Positions 55,058-63,884 of a DNA stretch of 64,000 nt are shown here, piece by piece. The translations under genes were made by a program, and so were the position numbers. The notes under the pieces are model-generated. The model was not told where the DNA came from and did no database searches. It saw only the letters and a program-made list of their open reading frames with translations. Numbering within the stretch: the first letter of the stretch is position 1; each line of letters opens with the position of its first letter. The stretch lies in NCBI GenBank assembly GCA_013214355.1, contig JABSSL010000003.1, positions 62,001 to 126,000 of the forward strand. The letters are read 5' to 3'. The DNA comes from Saprospiraceae bacterium. Its GTDB lineage: Bacteria > Bacteroidota > Bacteroidia > Chitinophagales > Saprospiraceae.

Positions 55058-56176
55058 ATGATACCTGATGTGCAGATGATGGGGCTAGGCATTTGTCTCT
55101 TCTCGATTTATCTATTGGCGAGTCGAGAAAAAAGATCGGCTGGTGATCGAATTAGTATTGCCATCCTCAGTCTGTGGTCTCTGCGCTTTCTGCTGCTTTA
55201 CTACAAAACACACCTTGACCTGAACCAACATTCCTGGGTCATTGTGGCTGACCAAAATTTGTTCTTTCTGGATGGCGTCCTGCTGTACTGGTTGACTAAA
55301 TCCATCAATGGAGAACCATTGGCAATCTGGCGACGCATCTTACATCTCCTACCATTCCTCTTAGCTACTTATTCTTCCTTGTCGATCTATATTTCCCTTA
55401 GCAGTAGGGATCTTGTAGAGCTATATAAAGAGCTGAGCGAAGAATTGGCTACCAAGACCTTTGAACCTCAATTTTGGGAGTGGGTTTTCATTATTTCCCT
55501 GGTGATAGTCAATCTGATTTTTCTGGGACTTGCCATCCGTAAAGCCAGGCAATACAATCGAGCAATTCTTGATCAGTTTTCAGATGTAAGTAAGATCAAG
55601 GCACCCTGGTTGGAACCTGTATTGATCATTTGTATGGTATTTCTGGTGATTCCGTTAGTCATTTACTTCACCAATTACCTTCAGCCTACCCTTGACGTTG
55701 GTTGGTTGGGTAAGTTGCTGTTATTCTTTTTCAGCTTAACTGCTGTCTTGTTTTCGGCTTATCTAGTCCGACAGTCCTTTGCGCCAACACCTTTAGGGAA
55801 GCCCCAGGAGAAACGGCAGATTAGTGCGGAACAAGCAGAGAAGTTGCAAAACTTTTATCAACAGTTAGAAATACATATGCACAGCCAGCGCCCTTACCTC
55901 GAACCCGCCTTAACCTTGAATAAACTGGCTGAACAGATAAACCTGAGTGCCAACCAACTTTCCCAAGTCATCAATACACAGACGAACGGAAATTTCCATG
56001 ATTACATCAATCAGTTTCGCATAGCGGCAATCAAACAGGCCTTAACCGAAAGTGATGAGCAAGTTATTGTGTTAGCCTATACCTATGGTTTTAATTCGAA
56101 GTCAACCTTTAATGATGTTTTCAAAAGACTTACAGGAGTAACCCCAACACAATACCGAAAGCAGGCCAAAACCTAA
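55058..56176 (+). CDS. Membrane-bound AraC-type regulator (7TM + HTH)
   Basis: 372 residues. Seven or so membrane helices in residues 5-240 (GLGICLFSIYLLAS, ISIAILSLWSLRFLLLYY, LFFLDGVLLYWLT, and others), a linker and an AraC double HTH at the C-terminus (LNKLAEQINLSANQLSQVIN, VIVLAYTYGFNSKSTFNDVFKRL, GVTPTQYRKQ). Its HTH resembles that of the preceding gene product. Zero-gap stop/start with the TolB-like regulator implies coupled translation and perhaps joint function. Ends in a hairpin at 56184-56205. Signal sensed unknown. Confidence 0.85.
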   Translation: MIPDVQMMGLGICLFSIYLLASREKRSAGDRISIAILSLWSLRFLLLYYKTHLDLNQHSWVIVADQNLFFLDGVLLYWLTKSINGEPLAIWRRILHLLPFLLATYSSLSIYISLSSRDLVELYKELSEELATKTFEPQFWEWVFIISLVIVNLIFLGLAIRKARQYNRAILDQFSDVSKIKAPWLEPVLIICMVFLVIPLVIYFTNYLQPTLDVGWLGKLLLFFFSLTAVLFSAYLVRQSFAPTPLGKPQEKRQISAEQAEKLQNFYQQLEIHMHSQRPYLEPALTLNKLAEQINLSANQLSQVINTQTNGNFHDYINQFRIAAIKQALTESDEQVIVLAYTYGFNSKSTFNDVFKRLTGVTPTQYRKQAKT

Positions 56177-56183
56177 GAAATCC

Positions 56184-56205
56184 GTCCGAAAGTGTGGTTT
56201 CGGAC
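56184..56205 (+). terminator. Terminator-like hairpin after the two regulators
   Basis: GTCCGAAA (56184-56191) pairs perfectly with TTTCGGAC (56198-56205); T-tract weak (TTCTG). Confidence 0.5.
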
Positions 56206-56222
56206 TTCTGAGCGCAGAATTT

Positions 56223-56243
56223 GGTACACATTTGAGGTACACT
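56223..56243 (+). promoter_or_regulatory. Direct repeat before the retropepsin-like gene
   Basis: GGTACACA (56223-56230) and GGTACACT (56236-56243) repeat at 13 bases, just upstream of TAAAATTTG and the ATG at 56256. Possibly an operator; function unproven. Confidence 0.35.
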
Positions 56244-56255
56244 AAAATTTGTATC

Positions 56256-57182
56256 ATGAATCGCTTTCGACTGTTATTATCTAGTTTATTCATTCTATTA
56301 GCTTATTCCATTATGGAGCTTAACAGCCAATCTTCGCCTTATCCCAAGCAAGACTATAGCCTCACTTCTGATGCGCCGGTTAAGACTTCCTTTAAACACA
56401 TCCGGGGCTTAATCTTTGTACAGGTAGAAGTAAATGGAGAAGAAGCCTATTTCATCTTGGACAGTGGAGCACCCGTGCTTGTCTTGAATAGTAAGTATTT
56501 CGATAACGGTACAGAGGACGGCTCTGCTCAAGGGGTATCTGGTAGCTTACAACGTCAACAAATTCGCATCGACAGTTTTCGATGGGGCAATATCGAGATA
56601 GCTGATACTGACCTTATGGGCTTAGACCTCAGTCATCTTGAGGAAGAATTAAATCATCCCTTTAAAGGTTTGATTGGCTATGATCTTTTACGAGATTTTG
56701 AACTGCTGATAGACTATGAAAAAGAGGAACTGCTTCTGTTTAAAGACGGGCAAACGGATTATCACCAAAAGATACAACCTGAATCAGAACTATCCTTCAG
56801 TTACCAATTACACATCCCCGTGCTAGAAGTAGAAATTGATGGTGTACACTACGACTTGGGTTTGGATACGGGGGCAGAGCAAAATCTGTTAAGTCAGGCT
56901 AGCTTTGAGCGACTACCTAAGGAAAGTTTCGAAGTACAAGAACAGACTGAATTACGTGGGGCCGACAAGAATGTGACGGAGGTACAACGTTTTCTTATCC
57001 ACGAAAGCAAATTCAGTGGGCATACCTTTAAAGCCATGTCTTTTGTCTCAGCAGATATCTCACATCTCACCGCGGGCTATGGTCTAAAGATCGAAGGTTT
57101 AGTTGGCTATCCCTTTCTAAGTCAACAGCTTTGTTCGATCGACTTTGCTGATGAAAAGATCTATTTTTGGGATTCAATGTAA
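56256..57182 (+). CDS. Exported retropepsin-like aspartyl protease
   Basis: 308 residues from the ATG at 56256, which begins the signal peptide MNRFRLLLSSLFILLAYSIM; a TTG eight codons upstream is less likely. Two pepsin-like halves each show an active-site motif: YFILDSGAPVLVLNS (about residues 66-80) and YDLGLDTGAEQNLLS (about 199-213), with hydrophobic-hydrophobic-Gly strands FKGLIGYDLL and IEGLVGYPFL. Such single-chain doubled retropepsins are common in Bacteroidota, mostly uncharacterised. It follows the two AraC-type regulators and may be a target of them. Confidence 0.85.
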   Translation: MNRFRLLLSSLFILLAYSIMELNSQSSPYPKQDYSLTSDAPVKTSFKHIRGLIFVQVEVNGEEAYFILDSGAPVLVLNSKYFDNGTEDGSAQGVSGSLQRQQIRIDSFRWGNIEIADTDLMGLDLSHLEEELNHPFKGLIGYDLLRDFELLIDYEKEELLLFKDGQTDYHQKIQPESELSFSYQLHIPVLEVEIDGVHYDLGLDTGAEQNLLSQASFERLPKESFEVQEQTELRGADKNVTEVQRFLIHESKFSGHTFKAMSFVSADISHLTAGYGLKIEGLVGYPFLSQQLCSIDFADEKIYFWDSM

Positions 57183-57596
57183 ATTTAAAGTTAAATTTTT
57201 GTTACTTTATTGTAAACTAGCTTGCTAAGGCTTTCTGTATAGGTTTACTTTTCAATAAGATACAGAATTCTATTTGGTTGATCTTGCTCTCCAACTCCGA
57301 GAATATACTGTTTTGTGCGGCAGCCCCAATAATTATTTCTTTGAAGCTTTATATATGGTGAATATATTAATATTTGACTTTTTATTCTGCTAAGAACTAT
57401 TATTTGATCTTTTTGTTTCGTCAATTATTGAAAAATAGCATTAAGGTTTGGCTGTTCAGATTGTTCAAGAATTTGTATTGATATAAATGTTAAACCTGTT
57501 CTGGTTAACACTGGGAAAATATTTAGTTTACATTCAGTTTACATTGTCAATCTACCTTTGCCCTGAAATTTAATGCATAATAAAAACGCTAGGTTT
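57183..57596. other. 414-bp AT-rich intergenic region upstream of the TonB receptor
   Basis: Begins with an AT-only hairpin AAATTTAA-ag-TTAAATTT (57181-57198) with trailing T residues that may end the protease transcript. Near the right end are an 11-base-spaced direct repeat (57525-57545) and a -7 element (57553-57560). No gene seen. Confidence 0.6.
57525..57560 (+). promoter_or_regulatory. Promoter and direct repeat of the TonB receptor gene
   Basis: TACCTTTG (57553-57560) followed by CC is a consensus -7 element; no TTTG stands 20 bases upstream. Instead AGTTTACATT occurs twice (57525-57534, 57536-57545), one helical turn apart, suggesting activator-assisted transcription. Start near 57567. 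Confidence 0.5.
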
Positions 57597-60500
57597 ATGA
57601 AGCTTAACAGTATTACTCGAATGTTCGGGACTCTAGTATTGCTAGTAGCTCTACAGATGACCGCCTTCGGACAAGGGGTGACTACCTCTTCAATTTTCGG
57701 TAAGGTAGTCGATCCTTCGGGGGAGCCACTAATTGGCGCCACAGTATTGGCGGTGCACGGTCCATCAGGTACTAGCTATGGTAGTGCTACCAACTTGGAA
57801 GGATTCTACCGCATTCCCAATATGCGTGTTGGAGGTCCCTACAGGATTACAGTATCATACACAGGTTTTGAAAGCCTTGTGAAGGATAATGTGACACTTT
57901 CATTAGGACAAGCATTTCGTTTCAATCCAGCGCTACAAGAGACGGCTTACACCCTTGAGGGAGTAGTGGTGTCTGCTGGAATTAATGACGTATTTGATGG
58001 AAGTAGAAACGGACAGAAAACAGTAGTCGATGCTCGTACGATTTCTGATATCCCAACTATTTCTCGGGCTATCGCTGACTATGCGAGATTTAATCCATTA
58101 GCAACCATCGGCGAAGATGATGATGGATTTACTATTTCTCTAGCAGGACAGAATAACCGTTACAATACGATCTACATTGATGGTGCGGTAAATAATGATG
58201 CCTTTGGTTTGGCAGATTCTGGTACCAACGGTGGTCAAACTGGAATCCAGCCGATTTCCATTGACGCCATTGAGCAATTCACTATTGCTGTGGCTCCATT
58301 TGACGTACGTCAATCTGGTTTTGCAGGTGGTTCTATCAATGCGGTGACCAAGTCTGGTTCTAACGATTTCAAAGGTTCTGCTTATTACCTTTTCCGTAAC
58401 GAAAGCTTACAGGGTAATACTACTTTCGGAACAGAGCCTACACCATTTAGTGCACTTACTTATGGTATGACTTTAGGTGGTCCGATTAAGAAAGATAAGT
58501 TGTTCTTCTTCGTAAATGCTGAAATCAAGGATGACGAAACACCGAATCCATTTGATTTTGATGACTACGTGGGTACAGTTGGAGAATCTACAATCGGTCA
58601 GGTTCGCGATGCTTTCCAAGAGCGTTATGGATATGATATTGGAACTTATGATGCCAATACAGCATACCTAGAAGGGTTGACTCTACTAGGTAAAATTGAC
58701 TGGAACATCAATGACAAGCATAAATTGAGCTTACGTCACTCTTACGTAAACGGTGAAAACCTAGAAGCTAGATCTTCTGACCGTAATGACATTCGTTTCC
58801 TTAACGGATCTGAATTCTTCATTACAACGACCAACTCAACTGCTTTAGAGGTTAACTCTATCTTCAACGCCAACTTGGCGAACAAGTTTTCTGTTGGTGC
58901 TACTTTCGTAAGAGATGATCGTGACCCATTGGGTACTCCATTCCCAACAGTAGAACTGTTTGATGATAATATTGACTGGCAAATTGGTGCGGAGCGTTTT
59001 TCCACAGCTAACCGCTTGGATCAGGACGTAGTTACCATTACTAACGATTTGAGTATTTACAAAGGTCGCCACTCTTTGGTATTTGGTGCCAACTTTGAAT
59101 ACTTCAGCGCAGCGAACCTATTCATCCGTAACAACTATGGCCGTTACCAGTGGGAGGATGATGATGGAATGACTGGTATCGATCGATTCCTAGCTGGAAT
59201 GCCTGCTACTCGTTTTGAAAGAAGTTTCTCTCAAGTAGATAATGTAGCTGGTGATGAATCTGCTGCAATTGGAGCTTTTGAGCAGATGTTGTTCGGTGTC
59301 TATGTACAAGATGAGTACCAAGCTAATGATCGCTTGACTTTGACTGGTGGACTTCGCGTTGATTTCCCGATCTGGCCAACTGATCAGCCAATCAACGAAG
59401 AATTCAACAACACTACTATCCCAAATATCGAAAGCTTCGGTTATGATCTACGCGGAGCAAGAACAGGAAGCTTCATCGGCGGTTCTATTGCCTTTGCTCC
59501 TCGCTTCGGATTCAACTGGGATGTGAAAGGAGATAAGACTACTCAAGTACGTGGTGGTATTGGTCTATTCACTAGCCGTATTCCTTTAGTATGGCCAGGT
59601 GGTGCTTACAACAACTACGGTTTCAATATTGGAGCAACGGGTGGTAGAGATGTAGTTTTCAATCCTGATGTGCAAAAGCAGCCTGTAGGATTTGATGATG
59701 CTGGTAACCCAATCACTGCAGTTAATCTAGCTGATCCTATTCCTTCTGGACAGATTGACCTTTTCTCTGAGGACTTCAAACTACCACAGGTACTAAAGAT
59801 TAATGTAGCGGTGGATCAGAAGTTACCTTGGGGATTGATTGGTTCTTTGGAAGGTCTATTCTCTCAGAATATCAACGCACCTTACTACCAGAACTTAAAC
59901 CTTAAGCCTTCTAACCGAACGCTAACCGGTAGCCCTGATAACAGACCATTGTTCTTGGGTACTCAGTCTGCTTTTGGTGATGATGTAATCGAGCCTACTT
60001 ATACTTATATCATGCTAGCTAGCAGTATCAACAAAGGATACGCTTATAACCTAGCTGCTACTTTGACTAAGCCATTTACCAATGGGTTCAGCGGGACATT
60101 GTCTTACTCTTACAGTGATGCTTACTCTGTACTGGACGGTACTTCTTCTCAGAACAACTCTCAGTGGAGAGGATACCATAACGTAGCTGGACGTAACTTC
60201 GTAAGAGATGCCCAACGTTCAACCTTTGCGGGTGGACACCGTATCTTTGGACAATTTTCTTACCAGACAGCCTATAAGATTGCTGGTGACTTTGGTGGTA
60301 AGTCCAAACTGTCTCTTAACTTCAATGCACAGACTGGAGGATACTTCTCTTACGTAATTGGAGCTCGTAACTTCCGATTCACTGACGACGGTGGTTTCGA
60401 TAACAATGAGTTGATTTACGTTCCTGAAAATCAGTCTGATATTCCATTGGTAGATTTGGAGCATGATGGTAGAACTTATTCTCCAGCTGAGCAATGGGCT

Positions 60501-60920
60501 TTGCTAGACGCATTCATTGAAGATGATCCAGGATTAAGTAAGCGCAGAGGAGAATACTCTCAGCGTAACGACGGTAGAGAGCCTTTCGAATTCGGAATGG
60601 ATCTTCGTTTCGTACAAGATTTTTACATCAAGACGGCATCAGGAAGAACTAACACATTACAGTTGACCGTTGATATCTTCAACTTCACCAACTTGTTGAA
60701 CTCTGACTGGGGACGTGTTCGTTTTGCTGGTAGCTTCGGTAACTACGATATCTTGAACTTGGCTAACCGTACAGATGGTACACGAGGAACTACTCCTGAG
60801 TACACTATCAACCGTGATTTGATCGACGGACTTAAGCCTTGGGAAGACAACTTTGACAATGCTGGTTTGCGTTCTTCTATCTGGAACATGCAAATTGGTG
60901 TTCGCTACATTTTCGACTAA
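57597..60920 (+). CDS. Oar-like TonB-dependent outer-membrane receptor
   Basis: 1107 residues from the ATG at 57597 (MKLNSITRMFGTLVLLVALQ, signal peptide ending FGQG). An ATG at 57573 would sit about 6 bases from the predicted transcript start, so the shorter form is used. N-terminal carboxypeptidase-regulatory domain (SSIFGKVVDPSGEPLIGATV, GFYRIPNMRVGGPYRITVSY), then a plug domain (YNTIYIDGAVNNDAFG, VAPFDVRQSGFAGGSINAVTK) typical of Oar-type receptors, and a 22-strand-type barrel ending IGVRYIFD. No SusD partner is adjacent. Imports or exports large substrates powered by TonB; ligand unknown. Confidence 0.9.
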   Translation: MKLNSITRMFGTLVLLVALQMTAFGQGVTTSSIFGKVVDPSGEPLIGATVLAVHGPSGTSYGSATNLEGFYRIPNMRVGGPYRITVSYTGFESLVKDNVTLSLGQAFRFNPALQETAYTLEGVVVSAGINDVFDGSRNGQKTVVDARTISDIPTISRAIADYARFNPLATIGEDDDGFTISLAGQNNRYNTIYIDGAVNNDAFGLADSGTNGGQTGIQPISIDAIEQFTIAVAPFDVRQSGFAGGSINAVTKSGSNDFKGSAYYLFRNESLQGNTTFGTEPTPFSALTYGMTLGGPIKKDKLFFFVNAEIKDDETPNPFDFDDYVGTVGESTIGQVRDAFQERYGYDIGTYDANTAYLEGLTLLGKIDWNINDKHKLSLRHSYVNGENLEARSSDRNDIRFLNGSEFFITTTNSTALEVNSIFNANLANKFSVGATFVRDDRDPLGTPFPTVELFDDNIDWQIGAERFSTANRLDQDVVTITNDLSIYKGRHSLVFGANFEYFSAANLFIRNNYGRYQWEDDDGMTGIDRFLAGMPATRFERSFSQVDNVAGDESAAIGAFEQMLFGVYVQDEYQANDRLTLTGGLRVDFPIWPTDQPINEEFNNTTIPNIESFGYDLRGARTGSFIGGSIAFAPRFGFNWDVKGDKTTQVRGGIGLFTSRIPLVWPGGAYNNYGFNIGATGGRDVVFNPDVQKQPVGFDDAGNPITAVNLADPIPSGQIDLFSEDFKLPQVLKINVAVDQKLPWGLIGSLEGLFSQNINAPYYQNLNLKPSNRTLTGSPDNRPLFLGTQSAFGDDVIEPTYTYIMLASSINKGYAYNLAATLTKPFTNGFSGTLSYSYSDAYSVLDGTSSQNNSQWRGYHNVAGRNFVRDAQRSTFAGGHRIFGQFSYQTAYKIAGDFGGKSKLSLNFNAQTGGYFSYVIGARNFRFTDDGGFDNNELIYVPENQSDIPLVDLEHDGRTYSPAEQWALLDAFIEDDPGLSKRRGEYSQRNDGREPFEFGMDLRFVQDFYIKTASGRTNTLQLTVDIFNFTNLLNSDWGRVRFAGSFGNYDILNLANRTDGTRGTTPEYTINRDLIDGLKPWEDNFDNAGLRSSIWNMQIGVRYIFD

Positions 60921-60963
60921 TATCCTTATGGGCTAAGTCCAGTTAGTTAGAAATACAGTACGG

Positions 60964-60993
60964 GAGGCTGATCCATTAAATTGGGTCAGCCTC
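60964..60993 (+). terminator. Terminator of the TonB receptor gene
   Basis: GAGGCTGATCC (60964-60974) pairs with GGGTCAGCCTC (60983-60993), one wobble, 8-base loop, followed by TTGTCATT. Confidence 0.65.
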
Positions 60994-61101
60994 TTGTCAT
61001 TGGTAGAAGCTTATGATATTCTGGTGGGTGTAGGATTATTTGAAGGGCTTGTTTATTTTAGACCTTCCTGATAGTTATCGATCGTTGTAAAAGAACTAGA
61101 T

Positions 61102-62262
61102 ATGTTGTCTAATCAGTTTTGGATAGAACTTCAGCAAGTTCGAAGATACATTCATGCTAGACCAGAATTGTCTGGGCAAGAGAAGGCTACTGCTGAATAT
61201 GTCTGTCAACAAGTAAGAACCTTAGCGCCAACCAAGCTTTGGGAAAAGGTAGGTGGCACCGGTGTCATCGCCACTTTTGATAGCGGGGAAAAAGGTCCAC
61301 ATTTTCTTTTTCGAGCTGAATTAGACGCACTACCCATTCAAGAAAGTAACAATTTCAGCCACCGATCCCTTCATGCGGGTATTTCCCACAAATGTGGCCA
61401 TGATGGGCACACTACAGTACTGTTGGGCTTGGCTAGGTTACTTCACCAGCGGCAAGACTGGAAAGGAAAAGTAAGTCTACTCTTTCAGCCTGCTGAAGAA
61501 ACTGGGGCAGGTGCTCTAGCAATGCTGAAGGACCCAAGAATTCAAGAAATGCAGGTAGATGCCGCGTACGCCTTTCATAACCTCCCTGGCTATCCGCTGG
61601 GGCAGATCGTAATCAAGTCCGGAGCATTCACACCAGCGGTCCAGTCCATTCTCCTCAAGCTACAAGGTCACACCGCTCACGCCGCCGAACCTGAAAACGG
61701 TCTCAACCCAGCACTCGCCCTGGCTGAGGTCCTCCAACTCGCCAAATCCTTGGAACTCCCCAAACCTGATGATCACGCCTTCCGCTTGTTGACTCCTGTT
61801 TTTATGGAACTAGGAGAGAAGGCCTATGGTGTGTCGGCCGGAGAGGGAGAAGTTCATTTTACCTTACGCGCTTGGACTAAAGAGAGTATGGATACGCTAG
61901 TGCAGGAGCTATTAAGTGGAGTGGAGATGATCTGTGGCAGTCATCACTTGAGGTGGGAGCACAGTTGGACGGATAGCTTCCGCGCCAATTTCAATCAAGC
62001 AGATTTAGTGGCTAAGATTCGTGCTTCCGCGGAAGAGAGTCACTTCGCTATTCACGAGATGGAACAGCCCTTGAAGTGGGGAGAGGATTTTGGCGCTTTT
62101 ACAGAGATCTTTCCTGCAGCTATGTTTGGCATCGGAGCGGGGGAGGAGAGTCCCGCTTTGCATCATGAGGACTATGATTTCCCGGACGAGTTGATTGAGG
62201 TGGGGGTGAGGATGTTTTGGGGGATTATAAAAGGCTATTCCAAACCCTATACCAATGTCTAG
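61102..62262 (+). CDS. M20D family amidohydrolase (N-acyl-amino acid / IAA-conjugate type)
   Basis: 386 residues. Metal-site motifs: FRAELDALPIQE, SHKCGHDGHTTVLLG (Cys and His ligands), QPAEETGAGALAML (catalytic and ligand Glu), YAFHNLPGYPLG (His) and, near the C-terminus, LHHEDYDFPDELI (His). The dimerisation domain lies between about residues 180 and 290. Cleaves amide-linked acyl or amino-acid conjugates, such as hippurate or N-acetyl amino acids; precise substrate unknown. No signal peptide. Converges with the sialidase gene. Confidence 0.93.
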   Translation: MLSNQFWIELQQVRRYIHARPELSGQEKATAEYVCQQVRTLAPTKLWEKVGGTGVIATFDSGEKGPHFLFRAELDALPIQESNNFSHRSLHAGISHKCGHDGHTTVLLGLARLLHQRQDWKGKVSLLFQPAEETGAGALAMLKDPRIQEMQVDAAYAFHNLPGYPLGQIVIKSGAFTPAVQSILLKLQGHTAHAAEPENGLNPALALAEVLQLAKSLELPKPDDHAFRLLTPVFMELGEKAYGVSAGEGEVHFTLRAWTKESMDTLVQELLSGVEMICGSHHLRWEHSWTDSFRANFNQADLVAKIRASAEESHFAIHEMEQPLKWGEDFGAFTEIFPAAMFGIGAGEESPALHHEDYDFPDELIEVGVRMFWGIIKGYSKPYTNV

Positions 62263-62263
62263 T

Positions 62264-62324
62264 TTAGCAAGAAATATATGACTTGGAATAGCCCGCGCCA
62301 ATCATCTATAAACGCTATTGCTAA
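62264..62324. terminator. Nested inverted repeat between convergent genes
   Basis: TTAGCAA (62264-62270)/TTGCTAA (62318-62324) with inner AATAGC (62287-62292)/GCTATT (62314-62319); likely terminates both the amidohydrolase and sialidase transcripts. Confidence 0.4.
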
Positions 62325-63865
62325 GGAGAGGGAAGGTGATCTCTGCCATCTGTCAAGAAATCATACGACATAGTGAAAAATGAGATATTCCCATAGTTAC
62401 CTTCGACCTTGTCCTTAGCGCTTTCTTCTAGTAGAAGCCCAATACCTCCAGTCCTTTTGTTAAAACTAATACTACTATATCCGCTCCCCTTGGGCCAGAT
62501 GGTCTTCTTGAATTTCCAGCTTTGACCTTCAGTGAGAGAAGTATAAATCGTATAATTCCTACGAGTGGTAGGGTGAGCTGGGTTTCCGAAGACGATCCGG
62601 CTTTGGCCACATTCTGGCCTAAAGGTAAGTCTAAAAATACTTCCTTGGCAAGTGGGGCTAATCAGATGGAGATCCGATTGCATCTTGCCCCAGGCCTGGT
62701 ATTTGTTAGTGGAACTGATTACTGTTCTGTATCCTTTTTGTGTGGTACTACCCGACTGTCTGCTATTTCGCATAATTTCTCCATTCTCCAGTTCTACTAC
62801 TTGGGCTTCGCTGCTTCCTCGTGGTACAAGGGGAGAGATGCACCAACTACGTCCTCCATCGTTGGAGTAGATATCGCGGCCATTCGCTGGAATGATGATC
62901 TTACCACTCTTAGTGAGTATTCCGGTGCCTGGACCAGTTGCATCCCATCCATTAGATTTTGGATCTTGTACAAAGGCGCTAATGTTGTTAGGTTCTGACC
63001 AGGAGGTACCATTATCATCGGAGTACAGATACCAAATAGTGCGGACACCCTCCGCTGAGCCCTTTTCAATATCTTTCTGTCTATCGGGTCCCACATTTTG
63101 AGTGCCGAAAAGCCAAATTCGCTTATCTTTTCCTTGTACGACTGTTGGGTTGCCACAAGTGTGCTTTCCATTGTTCCAAACCGTTAGTAGTTTGGACCAG
63201 GTCTTTCCGCCATCGGTACTTCTTTTCATGACCACATCAATATCGCCATAATCATGACAGTTATTAACTCTGCCTTCGGCAAAAGCGAGGAGATGTCCAT
63301 TGTGGAGTTGCAGTAAGGAGGGAATACGGAAGCAGCGATACCCCTCTCGGTTGGCATGAAAAATGCGCTTCTTCTTCAAATGGCTGATGAACATCCAGCC
63401 ATCTGTCGTACGGTTTCTTTGTTTGATCAACCTGACTTTTTTCCCATCAAAGCTCAAGTAACGATGAGCCCCAGTACTATTAGCTTTTACGGCAAATTTG
63501 CCTTTCCCCAGAGGGATGATGCTCCAACTTGTACCTCGGTATGATGTACTGTTGCGCAAAGTAAGTCCTCCAGATTGCGTTTTGCCATCTAGGTACAACT
63601 TCCTACCTCCACTATCGAAGGTATAGGTTTTGCCGCGCCAATTGCGCCTAGCGACCCAAACTGCACCACTGCGTTTGAGCAAGTTTTGACGCATGACGAC
63701 CTTAGGCCCATTCAAAGATACGCCATCGAGGTAAAATCTTTGATCTCCATGATCAAAAGCCAAATAGATCTTATCACCGGAATCGGGTTCACTGCTTTGA
63801 AAGAAAGAGCATTTTTGAGGTAATAAGTAGAAGGGGAATAATAAAAAAATTAGGATAGTTTTCAT
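62321..63865 (-). CDS. Exo-sialidase (GH33-like) with N-terminal lectin-like module
   Basis: 514 residues. Signal peptide MKTILIFLLFPFYLLPQ. Residues 30-160 form a lectin- or beta-trefoil-like module with three repeats (KIYLAFDHGDQRFYLDG, TYTFDSGGRKLYLDGKTQ, HRYLSFDGKKVRLI). The sialidase begins at FRIP (179-182), with Asp-boxes STDGGKTW (216-223), SDDNGTSW and SNDGGRSW, and GDIDVVM containing the likely acid/base Asp. GH33 enzymes release terminal sialic acids from glycoconjugates. The first gene of the pair is cut off at the right edge and ends 19 bases before this start, so both are probably co-transcribed. Confidence 0.9.
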   Translation of the reverse strand: MKTILIFLLFPFYLLPQKCSFFQSSEPDSGDKIYLAFDHGDQRFYLDGVSLNGPKVVMRQNLLKRSGAVWVARRNWRGKTYTFDSGGRKLYLDGKTQSGGLTLRNSTSYRGTSWSIIPLGKGKFAVKANSTGAHRYLSFDGKKVRLIKQRNRTTDGWMFISHLKKKRIFHANREGYRCFRIPSLLQLHNGHLLAFAEGRVNNCHDYGDIDVVMKRSTDGGKTWSKLLTVWNNGKHTCGNPTVVQGKDKRIWLFGTQNVGPDRQKDIEKGSAEGVRTIWYLYSDDNGTSWSEPNNISAFVQDPKSNGWDATGPGTGILTKSGKIIIPANGRDIYSNDGGRSWCISPLVPRGSSEAQVVELENGEIMRNSRQSGSTTQKGYRTVISSTNKYQAWGKMQSDLHLISPTCQGSIFRLTFRPECGQSRIVFGNPAHPTTRRNYTIYTSLTEGQSWKFKKTIWPKGSGYSSISFNKRTGGIGLLLEESAKDKVEGNYGNISFFTMSYDFLTDGRDHLPSP

Positions 63866-63884
63866 GGTTGTTTTTTTGGGGTTA

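Noticed and set aside
57597-60920. SusC-type receptor of a polysaccharide utilisation locus
   Set aside because: No SusD gene next to it, and plug/barrel motifs resemble Oar rather than SusC.
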